Source: Phoronis australis
Lineage: Eukaryota; Phoronida; Phoronidae
NCBI GenBank assembly: GCA_002633005.1
Contig: NMRA01000444.1
Coordinates: forward strand, 265,538-329,537
DNA: 64,000 nt
Reading direction: 5' to 3'
Below the pieces are notes generated by a model. The model was not told where the DNA came from. It did no database searches and saw nothing but the letters and a program-made list of their open reading frames with translations. Below, one piece after another: positions 13,301 to 56,246 of the stretch (its first letter is position 1; each line of letters starts with the position of its first letter). Made by a program: the position numbers and the translations under genes.

Positions 13301-16099
13301 AATTTTTTTACTTTTTGTGAAAATTCTCTCACAGGGAAAGTGAATAACTCTGTGGTAGACGTTACGAGAAGATACTTTGGCCTGGAAAAAGATATTTTTG
13401 TCGAGCTTTCGCGTTCCATGCCTCTTTTTGAACAAATAACAGGATCAACACGTAGTTCTAGTTACTGAGACTTTTATGATAGTTGTGAAATTATAAGAGG
13501 ACACTTTATAACACCGATAAGCCCACCAGGTCACTGTTGAGTTGGCTCTTCCTGTTAACCTGGGTACTTGACATACCTTATGTAGTTGGTCATTGAGTCT
13601 TTCGTTTTGCCGAGTCAATTCCTGTATGACGTGTTTCTTGTCTTTTTCTGAGTTATGAAACGTGGTTTCTCTTTCGTCGAGTTCCTCCCGGAGTAGGCTA
13701 TTGTCGGTTTCCAACTCTTTAATTCGGTTCTCATATTCACTTTCTCTTGTTTCCATAAGTAAATGCAAGTCATATTTTTGTTGATGCGCGTCCTACACAG
13801 GTGAAACACATGTAAAAAAATTGACATAATTATTCAAGGTGTAATGTAGGTTTTAGGTTTTAGTTATAAACCTTTGTTAAGAACTTGTTTGATGCCTCAT
13901 TCAGTCCTGTATATTTGTTAAATTCTGCTTTTCAACTCCAAAACCTTTTCTGCGATCTATTAATGTTCCCCAAGGGGTTTGTATTTTTAAAAATTTGTTG
14001 CAAAAGATGAGTTCATTTTTGACAAAATGACATATCTTTTTGTACTATTTTGGTTTGTTTCGTCAAAAAGACATCTTTCTTAGAATACCAACGAAATAGT
14101 AAGGTTGATGGCATCATCCATACAAAAGGGTGGTATCTCTAGAACAAAATCCTACGTTCTGTGACTTTTCCGTGGAAGCTCCCTACTATTGGGCCACTTT
14201 TCGTGCCCACGCCTACCTTCAAAATGAATGGGCATCCCCCCGTCAAACATACAGTCGAGTATCCAGTACCTCCCCCCGGGGGTTGTTCCATGCCCTGTGT
14301 CTCTCCTAATTAGTTATTCCTGTCGTTGTTCGAAACACTGTAGAGACAGCCTCAGTACAAAATTGTTGTTGTGTAATTTCACTGAACTCGTGTAACGTGT
14401 AGGCCTATATCCATTCTCGGCTCCATCAGAGAGCTCTATTTCGTTTCAACGTCATCTTTTAAATGCAGCTGCGTGATACTCGTGTTGAATGATTGGTAAC
14501 GCGTGAGCCTATGCATTAATCCGTATACATGTAAAGTATAAACATGATATCACGTTAAGGTAATACTTTCAATTAGCTGCCGCCTATATTCATTGTGTTT
14601 TGATTTCAGAAGTTCTTTACCAGGAATAAGATCCAGATTTTACATCTTAGTGATATTTTTGACCAAGCTCGAACAAGCCATTTCAACTTTCAAGATAATT
14701 TGTTGTGGGCCTGCAACAAAGTCATTTGTTGGGCACATGTTGATGGCTCGTGCGTATTTTGTTACGTTACAAATCACCCTCCTGTTACAAAAACTGACCC
14801 GACATTCCGTTTTGAAATTTGTTTTAATTTCCGTGTTCCTTAGTCAAATTATGTATTGCGGGCTTGGCAAGACCTGGCAGTTCATTATAGCTTGAGGCTC
14901 TACAAGTTGTCACCGCGGGGCATTGTAAGAGCGAGTCGAACTGTTGTTTTTTAAGACAAAACCACGTCTTCTATGAGTGTGTAATAAGCTGACTATGACT
15001 TTTATAGCCACAAGAGGGCTAAGTCAAAAGTTTCTTTGACGAAACGCAGCTTTAAACTGAGTCTCTTTGAAGGGATACCAAACCCGCTTTTAGCCTATTA
15101 TCACATGTTAAGAACGATTTTCCATTGAATTCTCTAAAAAAAATTATGCTCTGTAACCTTCTACAACTTTCAAAAGTTTTGAGGAAAATTTCAGAGTTTA
15201 CTAAATGAACAAGCGTGGCCTATGCTTTTGGCGAATTACACGGCAGCTTTGGGGAAAGAAAACCCACCAAGGACTGTAATATCCAATTTGTGACATAAGG
15301 AGTGTGAGTTTCAGTTGAGTCGTGTTTTTATCCTTCCCGGTTGACGCCAATGATGAATTGGGAGGGAATCATCAAAACAGGGTTAAGTATCCTTTTAAAT
15401 TATTCTGTTATTTTCAAAAGAGTTTGATATGACCGAAATTCAAAAGAATACGTGTTCTTTGCGAACCCCTGCTACCTTTGGTTATTTTGCATGGTTGCCA
15501 GGCAACGTACTAAACAGCTGTTGTAGTGTATGTACTCCAGACCAAATGCGCACAGAGCACGCACAGGAATCGCCTCGGGTCCCGCTATATACCGTTTCAA
15601 TGCTGAGTGCATGTTATTGAAAATTTAATGATTACAATATTAAATGATACACACTTGATAAAAAGTATGTATTTAGTAGTTTCCATATATTAGGTGTCAG
15701 TGTTTTACTTGAGTTCATGTGATCTTTACTATACTCTTTTATTTCAAGTTATTTAAATGGGTCATTAGTGGGAAATGAGGCTCACAACGTGGAAAGGGAA
15801 GCGAGCCTACTGTCTCTGCTAACTGCTACATGAAGCTGAGGCGTGTTTATCTTCTCTTGTAAAAATGGTATAAATCGCTTATCGTTTCTGACACAAACCT
15901 CTAACTGGCGTCCATAATCCTCAAGCAACTGTTCGTTTTGTCGACTTAGCTCTTGATTTTTCTCCAGCAGCGCTTTACCAAGTTCGGCTGCTAAGATAAG
16001 ATCACGCTCTTTTTCGGCAAGTTGTTCGTATACGTCCATGTCATCACGTGACAGGCCGTCCATTGAGTCACGTGGCGAGTCCTGCACAAGCGTATCCAT
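7385..16099 (-). CDS. BICDL1: BICD family-like cargo adapter (BICDL1/BICDR type), 3' exon not found
   Basis: Coiled-coil adaptor that activates dynein-dynactin and links it to vesicular cargo. Ten exons were read on the minus strand: 16099-15899, 13792-13577, 11810-11694, 11052-10906, 10554-10285, 9640-9548, 9092-8913, 8478-8326, 7989-7904 and 7505-7385. All have AG/GT borders and join in phase to about 528 residues. Exon 1 carries the CC1 box (AAELG, residues 37-41) that contacts dynein light intermediate chain. Exon 5 carries SLFEEL (residues 275-280), matching the Spindly box that contacts the dynactin pointed end. The last exons carry LAQTKQDMTTLNRQLLQA and a terminal EKWQ, as in BICDR proteins. 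The ATG at 16099 is the first in frame and has a good context (GACATGG). Only a short C-terminal exon seems missing; reading through the last donor would stop after six codons. Vertebrates have two paralogues (BICDL1/2); this could be pro-orthologous to both. Confidence 0.88.
10114..10160. repeat. short direct duplication in a BICDL intron
   Basis: GTAAACTAGGTCATC occurs twice about 29 bases apart. Simple local duplication between BICDL exons 5 and 6. Confidence 0.7.
10274..10274. other. ambiguous base (n)
   Basis: A single undetermined base lies 11 bases beyond the donor of BICDL exon 5, inside the intron. It does not affect the coding sequence. Confidence 0.95.
12152..12412. repeat. trinucleotide-rich tract (ACA, ATG/CAT, GTC types)
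   Basis: Degenerate trinucleotide repeats (ACAACA, ATGATG, then CATCGT/CATCAT mixtures) in the BICDL intron between exons 2 and 3. They produce open but low-complexity frames (Asp/Asn/Gly runs), which I do not regard as coding. Confidence 0.8.
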
Positions 16100-17928
16100 G
16101 TCTTTAGACCAAGTCGCTAGATGACCGTGTAACGGTCTAACGATTTGTCGCTCACATTTCGTAATGATATGTTGGCACACGATTTCTTAGCATTCGTTAT
16201 TCCTCTCTGAAAAAGTCACCTGGGTAATGATTACTTGATTACTTAACTACATGCAGGCAGAAACTCTTGGGATTTACAAAGACAATTCTATTACCTGTTC
16301 AGGGGAAAACAACTTGTCAATAAAATCAAGACTTCGGGAATTTACCTTTGTCATAAAAGAAGTTCTAACAGGTGCGAAAAGGCGAAACAACACGGTTTCT
16401 GACAGTCAGGATTGTCTTCGCAGTGTGATAAGATAAAACACCAACGCTTTGACACAGTCATAGAGTCTAAGATAAACGTTTATAACAGAACTACCAAGTT
16501 CATCGATTTTTCGCCAGGTGTGCTATCAAAAACTCGACTGAATACTTAAGTGTTGCATCTGTTGAAATCGTGTTAGAGTCGCCGAAGCAGGCTCGTACAG
16601 TATCTTGCGTTGAAAAACTATACATGAGCCCGGCGAAGTAGACATAAGCTTATAAAATTTATGTTTACAACGACCTTTACTTCTAGCTGAAACTCTCGCA
16701 ATCTTCCACGAATACAATTTTACAATTTCAACGTTCAGTTTTGAATCATCTATATTCCAGTGTTCACTACATTATGACTTACATCTTTAGTCTGGTTTTC
16801 GTGTGAGTACAAAATCACCTCATATACAAGCGCCAGCCTTACCTTTAGCAATGATGATATCACCGAAACAAAGTGATAATGACAGGGGCCTTAGATATGA
16901 CGTGAGAACCAGCGTATCAAAACTTGGCTTGCTCGTTTTCTATTCGTTCACCAACGCGTGTAACTTCGAGATAACTAATACTTTTCGCTCTTGTCACTAA
17001 TCGTTTACCGCGGCTAGCAAACATATGCGCGTATACATAAACTATCGATATATATTTTGTGCTAATAAATACGGGTCGCTTGCACAATGTAACTAGTCGG
17101 ACTGAATGCTAATTTATGGGATTATGAAATCTATAGTGAAGGCTGCATTATGTAAAGTTTTTGTAATGGCCACTTGTATGATTAATTGGTCTCTAGGTAG
17201 GGTAACGCATGGTTGATGGAACTTCGTACTAATGGCAGCCATTGTACGGCTTGTTGCATTAACATTAGAAATTGATTTCTTGCAATAACTGCTACACAAT
17301 TATTCCATTCCAAAATAAAACATTTCTGTTCACAAAACAGTATTTTGATTACATACCTTTTGTATCACTATGGATTGCGTGAAACGATGACCTTAACACA
17401 AAGCTACGTGCAATCTCCTGCTGGCAATATGTCTAATATCTGGCTACAATTTAACATGGCTGTATTATAGCACTATCACAAACCTTATCAGACTTATCTA
17501 GTTACGATAATTTATGACTTAGGTAAACACGGATACTAAATCGTGTGAACGCGACATCTTTTGGACGAGCAGGATCATGTGCGCCAATGACGTGGCTGAT
17601 TAAGGTTAAAAAAAGATTAAGAGGCGCATTTTAACTAAACGTTTACTGTGAAGTGTGTCCTGCTATGCCATTTTACACAATTTGAATTTGCGGCATAATG
17701 TAATTCCATATAAGGTTTTGAAAATGTTCAGAAATTAATATGCCCATTTCCGGAGGCGTTTTCTTGTGTTTTTTATTAGTCATAGTCGGATTCCATAGAT
17801 CTTGGTGGTTTGTCTGACATAGCACGTGACCAGAACTGGAAATTACTTTTACGAAATACGCGAGTAAAGCTTGTCAAGAAATCATGCTGAAGATTAAATT
17901 TTTCAATGACAAGATCATCAAGATCTAC

Positions 17929-17985
17929 CTGTCTACATCAGGATCTACCTGAGTGTCTACATCAGGATCCGATCTACCTGTTACC
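17929..17985. repeat. local direct repeats around GATCTACCTG / GTCTACATCAGGATC
   Basis: GATCTACCTG occurs three times and GTCTACATCAGGATC twice within about 57 bases. Short tandem rearrangement in intergenic DNA. Confidence 0.75.
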
Positions 17986-19439
17986 GTCGCAGATATGTAG
18001 GCCTATTAACTTAAAAAAAAAATTTATCAACGTCGCGTAGTGACAAATAAGTAAATTAGAAGCAAGCGAAATTAAAATTTCACGAGTCTCACTTACGAGG
18101 CCGATCGACAAAATCTAGTCACAAGAATAGATGCGGAATAGACTATATACCGAGGAATGGACAAAATTGTCAATTATTTTATACGTTCAAACGCCGGGCT
18201 ATCCGGCTAATAACTATAAACGCACGCCAAATGATTTATTATATTCTGCATTAAATAAAACCATTACAGCTCTACATATTTTGAGGGTGCCTTCAGTGTT
18301 GCTGAATGTGCGGCTCGCGACAACTGAACTCAGACAGAAATGATGCGAGCATGCCGAGGTTGGTCAACCCTAGGCAATTACATAGTCCCATAGAGTGCCG
18401 CAGGCATACAGGAGCGATGGTACATCCCCACAAAAAGTTACGAATTTCAACATACAGGAAATAAAAATCAAATTAAACTTGCATATGTGCACATGTAGTT
18501 ATAAACACCTCATAGTGTTAAGATAACTTGAACGAATCGATGAAAATCTGTCGCTCCAGTTTGTCTTGTACCGGGTGCCATTTTTAGGAACATGAAATCA
18601 GGCATCGGTTGACGCATAAAAAGTGCAAGAGACACAAATATTACAAATTTCTCCTTATGCCTTCTCCGCTATGCTATTTTGCAAGTGTCGACTAGCTTGG
18701 CGCTCACATTTTCTCGCGCTAGCCTTTGCCTAACGCACATGACTCAGTTGACATACTTTGTGATTCCGCGCCCGTGGTTCGGAAAAAGTTAACAGCAACC
18801 AAAAATGTAGAGTTGGAATTCTTCACCAAAGTCAACTTAATTTTCACTACTAAGTTTCTTCGAAGATACGTATACTAGTAGAAATGGGCCAATGAAGAAA
18901 GAAGCGCTTTTGTAATTGATAGTTTTAAGCGTGGAATGTATTTTTGACGAGATGAAAACTCAAAATCGGTGGCCGGATTTGCCCTACCGCCCGTTTAAAA
19001 TACGTGCATGGAACGAAATGCATACAGAAAGGGATGGGAAGTATTGTAGCCCCTAACCGGCCAACCGAGGGCGGGCTACGTGTTGCCTAGGTCAACTCCA
19101 AAACTCTGAAGGGCATGTTTTGTTGAGTCGCTGATGTTCGATGTGTCTGTTGTATATTTTCAATTTCTTTCGGTATTCCTCACTCGTGGTCTTCAACCTC
19201 CGTGCTGCGCCGGGAGTAGACATTTCCCCCATCATTTCATTACTGCCGGCTCGGCTTCCTACGTGACTACAGTGGCAACGCCGGCAGCATCATCTCAACG
19301 GTGTGACACACGCAAACCTCGCTCAGTGCTTCCCTGCGTGCTTAGGTGCTCAGCTACCAGCTACCGCCCCACCTAGCGGCACGCAGGGAACCAGCGAGAC
19401 ACGCAAACAATAGGTGGCGACAGTTACCCATAACCCGGA

Positions 19440-19548
19440 AGTCGTTTTCCGCCAATCAAATTTGAACAGAAACGACAGCACGGGCGGTTTATTTCAAAAC
19501 ACACAGTCGGCTGAGTTCTGCAGTGATAACAAAATAAAATCGTGTCAG
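19440..19548 (+). promoter_or_regulatory. possible CIT promoter and untranslated first exon
   Basis: A CCAAT box (19452-19456) sits in relatively GC-rich sequence. About 90 bases later there is a donor-like CAG|GTTAGT with the exon side ending at 19548. The first recognised CIT coding exon begins with an acceptor at 21497-21498 immediately before its ATG, so an upstream untranslated exon is expected, and this is the best candidate I see. Inference only. Confidence 0.3.
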
Positions 19549-19729
19549 GTTAGTACTTAGTGATACATGCTGACTTCACATTCCCCATACAACTATTAGC
19601 TGTTGGTTGTTCTTCAAGTTGTTTGTCTAACTTTTCTTAACATGACATGAGCAAATTATGTGGTGCCCATCGAGAACAGTGTCACCGTGCCGAAACGAAT
19701 TAGAGATCTGAAATCACTGACACTGTCTC

Positions 19730-20647
19730 ATGATGTCGTAGGCAATGACCATCGCCTCTGTTGGCCCGAAGCAGAGGCGATGTAGAGGCTATAGGCGCTC
19801 TGTACGCCGGAAGCTTTTCGGCGAATTATGCCTCGCACCGACTAAACCATCAAAGTCACGTTGTTACAAATACCTTTTGCGCATAGAGGAACACCTTAGG
19901 AGGTTGTCGATGTGTTTAATTCCTTCCAACTCGAACAAATACTCCCGTTATGAAACTTTTTCTTCGAGCAGTCCCTATTTCAGTTCCCAAAATCGTGAAC
20001 TCAACTTTTTTATACTGCGCACGCTCCAATTCATGACCTCAATCTTTAAATAGGCCAAAGGTGAGCCATTGCGGTCTTGGCAGTCAAATGTTCGTTTCCA
20101 AAATGCCACCACTTATACTTGTCTTTAATTGGCGTTACTTGAAACTGATTGTATTTCAATGAATCATTGTTTGTATTTGATAAAAACAAATGCTGTTGAT
20201 ATGACATTTAATAGTCTTTTTGCACATATTTGACATTTTAATGTTTAACAACACGGCAAATGCACGGCTGGTTCCCGGCAGCACGTACGCGAAGGGCGGG
20301 AACTTCAGCTTTCAAAGTTCGCCGGTAGGTCCGCAACTTCTGACCTTCGGCCTGGTTAAAAAAATGAAAAAGTTGAGTTCACGATTTTGGGAACTGAAAT
20401 AGGGACTGCTCGAAGAAAAAGTTTCATAACGGGAGTATTTGTTCGAGTTGGAAGGAATTAAACACATCGACAACCTCCTAAGGTGTTCCTCTATGCGCAA
20501 AAGGTATTTGTAACAACGTGACTTTGATGGTTTAGTCGGTGCGAGGCATAATTCGCCGAAAAGCTTCCGGCGTACAGAGCGCCTATAGCCTCTACATCGC
20601 CTCTGCTTCGGGCCAACAGAGGCGATGGTCATTGCCTAATGATGTCG
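19730..20647. mobile_element. 900-bp foldback element with 9-bp target duplication
   Basis: The element spans 19739-20638. Its arms, 19739-20010 and 20367-20638, are 272-bp inverted repeats that look identical or nearly so: both encode the same 90-residue open frame. They flank a 356-bp spacer. ATGATGTCG occurs directly on both sides (19730-19738 and 20639-20647), a perfect 9-bp target duplication. Each arm begins TAGGCAATGACC and then has a small internal hairpin (CATCGCCTCTG ... CAGAGGCGATG). A 9-bp duplication with long inverted termini fits Mutator-like or foldback DNA transposons. No transposase is visible, so it is non-autonomous. The near-identity of the arms suggests recent insertion. 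Confidence 0.88.
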
Positions 20648-21042
20648 ATGACTGCTCTCCCAAGCATTGACTTTTCATCATTTCTGCTTGAAGCTTTGTC
20701 ATAAAGTACAAGGGTAATCCTATAGTTCAACCATATTATTTATCCGGAAAGTCAAACCACTGAAACTTTCATAATCAACTTAATTTAAAAATACCTGAAA
20801 TTATGTAATGACCACAACCACCTTACACCATTGACGGCAGACTTCGGACAATTTTATACCTGAGAAATAGAAAAGTGTAAGTCGAATTAATATTATCTTG
20901 AACACCTTGAGTCAAAACAACATGTCCCTAAAACATTAATCTTCATTCTAACCCTAGCCTTTTGAAGGTGATTGATGATTCATATTTGACTCTTTTGAAG
21001 TATTTATAAGTATCAAAATGATTGGAATAGTTTCATGCGTGC

Positions 21043-21216
21043 ACCCCTTGCGAAATGGGCAAAAAGGTCCGCGTTGGAGAAACAAAAAGTCCGAAAAAGT
21101 AGAAAATGAGACAAAAGTCCACGTACTAAAAAGGCATAATTTGGCTGAACGTACCTCATTTTTTGTTTTTTATTTTTTCTAGTAAAATGACCGCATTCTC
21201 AGAAATTCGAGCCCCC
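21043..21216. mobile_element. GGGGCTCGAA-ended dispersed repeat, copy B (reverse orientation)
   Basis: It ends TTCGAGCCCC. Read in reverse complement it follows copy A at 6724-6872: GGGGCTCGAATTTCTGAGAA, GACTTTTTGTTTCTC, GCGGACCTTTTTGCC. It lies just upstream of the first CIT coding exon. Confidence 0.55.
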
Positions 21217-21500
21217 ACCATTTTTAGGCTGGGTGCGCGCATGAGTTTGTATGATTTAAATACTGTAGGTTTGCCTTTCAAACAGCTTAAAGTGCTAAAC
21301 TACAGGATCACCAATACAAGAAAGTTCAAGTAAGTCGATCATTACATGGAATAAAACACCTCTTTCTGTAGTATTGAAAATCAATCCATGGAAATATGTA
21401 CTTACATAAGTTACTCAATGATTTCTCTTGAGGTGCATGCAGAAGTTCGATGTCCGGCTTTCTTCACAACATTGTACTCGTTTCTTTTGTTCTGACAGCC

Positions 21501-51698
<30,198 letters not shown>

Positions 51699-52299
51699 GG
51701 ATCTAACTGTATCATGAGCTGTTCAAAGGATGTCAAAATTGAAAGGAGATTGATGGAGATTATTTGATGGAGATTATTTATACAGTGCACCATAGTCTGT
51801 TTAGAGATGATTGTTGGTACTTGATGTACTACATAAACAAACAAATGTTGTGCATCACACGTGTGGACTGGGTTTATTCATTTTGAGGACTTAGTAAAGA
51901 CTACCAAGATGTCAGTATTGAACTATGTAGCATTAATAGACTGGTCTTAAAGTTGTGGAATCAAACAGCACGAAAGCCTGTATGTTTCAATATTTGCAAA
52001 CTAACATGTACAAGCACGCTTTTGCTTGTCCAGGAATTATATGCGTGAAGTGGGCGTGAGTTTTGCTTCAATTTTTTGTGTACGTTTCGTATCCTTTTAT
52101 TAGATAATCTAAAAACTCCATAATAACCATTTCATCTTGGACCTAGTTGCCATAGTATTGCCTAGTATGCAAAACTGGTGAGAGCTTTTGTGTACTTTGT
52201 ATTGGCTGCAAGTGTTACTATGGGTTCAATGACATGTGAATCAACACCAGGCTAAACTTTTTAGGAGATTATGGTAGTTTGTCATAATGTTTACCATGA

Positions 52300-52400
52300 G
52301 TTAGCTGGTCATAGTACTGACAGTATGTATTGAGCTGGTCATAGTACTGACAGTATTTATTGAGCTGGTCATAGTACTGACAGTATGTATCGAGCTGTCA
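52300..52400. repeat. 30-bp tandem repeat, three full copies
   Basis: AGCTGGTCATAGTACTGACA recurs at 52303, 52333 and 52363, with a partial copy at 52393, inside the presumed CIT 3' UTR. Confidence 0.92.
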
Positions 52401-53333
52401 GTTTCATTACTCTCTTGTTCCAATTCACTGGCCTGTGATTTAGTAGTTGTGGTACACTCCATGCTTGCTAGTCCTTACTTGTGTATCATGTGGTATTGCT
52501 ATCTGTTGTTTGTAGTTGTGATATATTTATTTCGCCTTTTGGTACTGTTTTGTCAAGTTTTAAACCTATTACTTGATACTTTGTTACATAAAAAGCCAGT
52601 ATTGTAAAACAAGTTCCAGTGCATGTTTTCAAACTTCAAATGTTGCCACTCGGCAAGTGAAGTAAACATTCATATTCTTAATGTAAAAACTGATTTAGAA
52701 ACTAACTACAAAAAAAATCAGTTGAAAAAATGTACTGCATTATTCATGAAAATGTGTTTTGATTTTTGCCAAAAACTCTAGACCTTATGCATACACATGT
52801 AAAGGTGTCGAGGAACATCCGTGGATGTAATGTGATGTTGTCATTTGTAGGCTCTTATGACTTGGCCTGTTTTGTGTTTGATTTTCAGTGGTTAAGGAAC
52901 TACAGTTAAAAGAATAGTTTGAGAACTTACATTGTAATTTGTTCTAAGGTATAATTTCATCCTTAGAATTAAGTTTGTGAAATTAGTTTATTTCAATCAT
53001 TACTAATCAGTGTATGCTTGATTGTATGGTGGGTGATACTAGTACTTATTCCATGGAGTGTGTTTGAGAACATTGTGTTTAAGAATGAATGTGAAAGTCA
53101 CCTGTGTTAACTGCATATTCTGTACATCACTCAGCAAAATATCCTGCGATATCATCTTACCTGGTGCGTGACTGTCAACCCATTGAATTGTGATGACTGG
53201 GGGGACAGCCTTGTATCAATATCTTTGTAGGTTATTGATATTGTATTTACATGTATTTACAGTTCTTGTCTTTGACTTGCTGTGTCACTGGGTACACCTG
53301 GTGTACACCTGTAGCTGCTGAAGATTATCACGT

Positions 53334-53339
53334 AATAAA
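53334..53339 (+). terminator. CIT polyadenylation signal AATAAA
   Basis: Canonical hexamer about 1.64 kb downstream of the CIT stop codon and the best candidate for the end of the transcript. No GT-rich downstream element was examined in detail. Confidence 0.5.
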
Positions 53340-53722
53340 TAGATGATGAGCAGTTAGTTATTTCTCGTGTTATTTATCATTCTTTCAAAATGATTGAAAC
53401 CCCTCTTAACCTACCCTCTGTCAAAAATCAGTCTTTAACCTGACGTATCACTTTATGCACCAAGAAGGGTCTCAAATAACAATGATCAGTTCTTACCAAG
53501 CTATTCACTTCTAAATTGAGAAAAGAACAATTTGACATTAGTCTGATAATTGTTGGTATCAAAAATCAAAATTGTATCTGTTTTTGGAAGAAGGCAATTC
53601 ATAACTAAGCTGATGCAAACTGTTATAAATTGACACTATGCCCCTGCTTCTTGTCAGCTACTTTTGTAAAATTGATATTTCCGTGGAATGAAAGACACAT
53701 TGTTCAGCTAAAACATTGTTCT

Positions 53723-53796
53723 CATGCAGAGTCCGGCATGAGTGTCCCGGTGCTAGCGCATGCAGAGTCCGGCAGCATGAGTGTCACGGTGCTAGC
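53723..53796. repeat. 36-bp imperfect tandem duplication
   Basis: CATGCAGAGTCCGGCATGAG and CATGCAGAGTCCGGCAGCAT start at 53723 and 53759; both units end GGTGCTAGC. Confidence 0.9.
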
Positions 53797-54131
53797 TTAC
53801 GTGGAAATGGAAGCGTATAATTATCTCCATAGTTTAGCACAACAGTTGTAATCATGTTTATAAACCTAACCGGCGGGGTTCTCTCAGGAACCATTTTCAA
53901 GTACTCTACCCGGCCGGATAATAATTCCAAAGTGGTCGATTTTTCGTTTACGACGGACACTGGCAAAAGGCAAAAACTGGCCTCTGGCGCACCCTTTCTA
54001 GCTGCGTATCAAAGCCTCTGTGACCGATGTTGACGAAACAACTGACTGTGTTTGAGTTGAGTGATCTAATTATGAATGACGAGGAACTTGAAAAACAAAC
54101 TTCATGAAGCCTCATAAAGTGATGCATTCAG

Positions 54132-54205
54132 TTGGCAAACATCAGAATATTGTTTGGTGTGGCCTTGGCAAACATCGGAATATTATTGGGTGTGGCCTTG
54201 GCAGA
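54132..54205. repeat. 33-bp tandem duplication
   Basis: TTGGCAAACATCAGAATATT starts at 54132 and a near-identical unit at 54165. A partial third follows at 54198. Confidence 0.9.
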
Positions 54206-56246
54206 GCTGCCAATCACCTCAACGTGTTTTGTTGACTGAAATAATTAAAAGTTAAAGAATATTCGCCATGATCATTGAGCACAAGTCAACTCCAAACAAT
54301 TCAAAGCTAATCGAAAATATAAGAAACAATAATTCATTAACCTGTTCAATTGAAAACGGAAACGGTGACAGTAAAAAATTCCGTAAACGCCGTTTGTATT
54401 GGTCAGTTCTAGCAGGACTACTAAGGAATGTCTTTCTACGTGCTTGGGAGATGCATTGATACAATTAGGTCCAGTGCGCGACTTGAGATAAAGTATTTGT
54501 GTAGACAACTGTGATTGCATGGTATACCGGATGAGTCATTGTTTTACTAAAACAACTGAGGGCATGACTTTACAAAATATCGCGCAAAAGCATTTCTTTC
54601 CTATTCTATTAATTGCTTTGAGTGATAGACGCATTAGCTATCTTTGCTTTGAGTTACCAGCCCACTGGCCGCCGGCTACCCGACCCCTGATGTAGGTCGG
54701 AAAGGCGCACTCCGGCCCGGCGAGCACCGGGAACAGTCAACTAATTAAGTGGCCGACTATAGTACGCCCACACTGATGGCATTGAGTGCGCATAAGTAAC
54801 TCTGTAACTTTTTACTCCGGAACCAAGGATCACTGACTTTTGACATTTTTTTAATTCACGGAGAAAAAAATACGCAAAGGCATACCCCACAGCTAGTAGC
54901 CGACTTTTCATGATTTTGGACATTCATTGCGCCAGAGGGCGCCTGTTCACATCTTTTTACTCTCGATGTCTTTTTACCATATTGAAATCGCGTTCTCATC
55001 TGGTCTTCAAGTCCTGAACCCATCCATGTTAGTTGACGAATACAACGAATGCGACTGAGAGACTGAGGCCCAGGTGAAGAACTCGTCAGTGGCTCACGGA
55101 GACCGTAGGCTATTTTGTTTAAGCATGATGCCGAGCACAGTTTCAATCAAGAATCATTGTATTTAGCGTCGTTCGAAGAACACCTATCATTTGCCAGTTG
55201 GGCTATTTCTACGACATTAAATTTAACATAAATGCTATAATCTAGCTAATCACAAAAAGAAACGATTGTGTCATATACTCATAGACTACTAATATCTATG
55301 ATATACTAGGCCTACTTTGCATCATAACCTGGAGTGTTTACAAAGAGAACAGCTGCATTCGGGACCTGTCCCGCAAAACTCTGTTGTGCGCAACTGAGTG
55401 TTCCCGGCAGACCCGAGCAGCCTCGAAACGAAAAGGTTTTTTTACCGTTTTTTGACAGTTTTAACTTGAGGAATATCTAAACGGTTGCTGTAGCGAAAGG
55501 AGTAATTGTTTTCTTGCTTCTTTTAAAGTGAAAGAAGTGTTTTGGGTGACTAATCGGCCCGGCATAAAGAATTTTAAATATATGCCTACCGAAGTCTGTG
55601 TAGATGATGAAGGGGTGGTTTGTTAGCTTGTGAGAGTAGTTGTTCGTGCGTGCTAACGTCGCTGTTGTGAACAAAACGAATGGCTCTGAGTAGAAGTTTT
55701 TCAAGTTTCAGTATCAGTATTTTCTTTCGAGCACGAAAAATGCCATGCCAAAGGGGTCAGAGCAGTTGAAATTTGCCGGATAGGCCTAAGGAGTGAAGGC
55801 AAGTCTGCCGTTTCACAATAGTTTAATTACATTCTCATGCTGAGAACGTAATGTACCATGAGGGAAACATTAATGTATTGCTGAAACTAGGGATAATACG
55901 ATGCACGTAACTTTCCTTGAAATCCCGGAGCACCATCACAGACGTCTCCACTGGTACCATCATCATCGCACAATGAAGGCTCCCTGGGAGAGCACTAACA
56001 GACGGCGCTGTTGCTTATTATTCCAAGATGGTTTCCCACAGGCAGAGTGCGAAGGAGTGTGGTTAAGATATTGCTATAATCTAAGTATTCATCCCGAGAA
56101 GAAGTGAGTTTTCGGTTTTGAGATAGTTTGTGGCATTATATATTCCTAAATATTTATATTTGTGTGTATGTTCGTTTCTTAAGCCTTAAAAATACTAACT
56201 CGTGCTACACCACGTCCACGGGCCTGCTGTCTTCTGCTGAGCCTGA

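Larger units (their letters stand above)
16100..21498. other. intergenic interval between divergent BICDL and CIT
   Basis: About 5.4 kb with no convincing coding exon. It should contain the promoters and any untranslated first exons of both genes. It holds a short duplicated tract (17929-17985), a possible CIT first exon (19440-19548), the 900-bp foldback element (19739-20638) and one copy of the GGGGCTCGAA repeat (21043-21216). Confidence 0.6.
51699..53360 (+). other. CIT: CIT 3' untranslated region with polyA signal
   Basis: About 1.65 kb after the stop codon without a convincing exon. AATAAA at 53334-53339 is the likely polyadenylation signal. The UTR contains a 30-bp tandem repeat at 52300-52400. 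Confidence 0.6.

Noticed and set aside
19745-20053. 90-residue Arg/Lys-rich frame present in both arms of the foldback element
   Set aside because: Its two occurrences are the inverted arms themselves. It has no transposase or other recognisable motif, and being in a terminal repeat explains the identity.
21450-21500. Upstream in-frame ATG giving a hydrophobic leader before CIT
   Set aside because: The apparent signal-peptide-like stretch is the polypyrimidine tract and acceptor (TCTGACAG at 21491-21498) read as codons. Citron is cytosolic and has no signal peptide.
54650-54735. Short GC-rich patch resembling a structured RNA
   Set aside because: I could not fold it into a tRNA or another known RNA; no A/B boxes.
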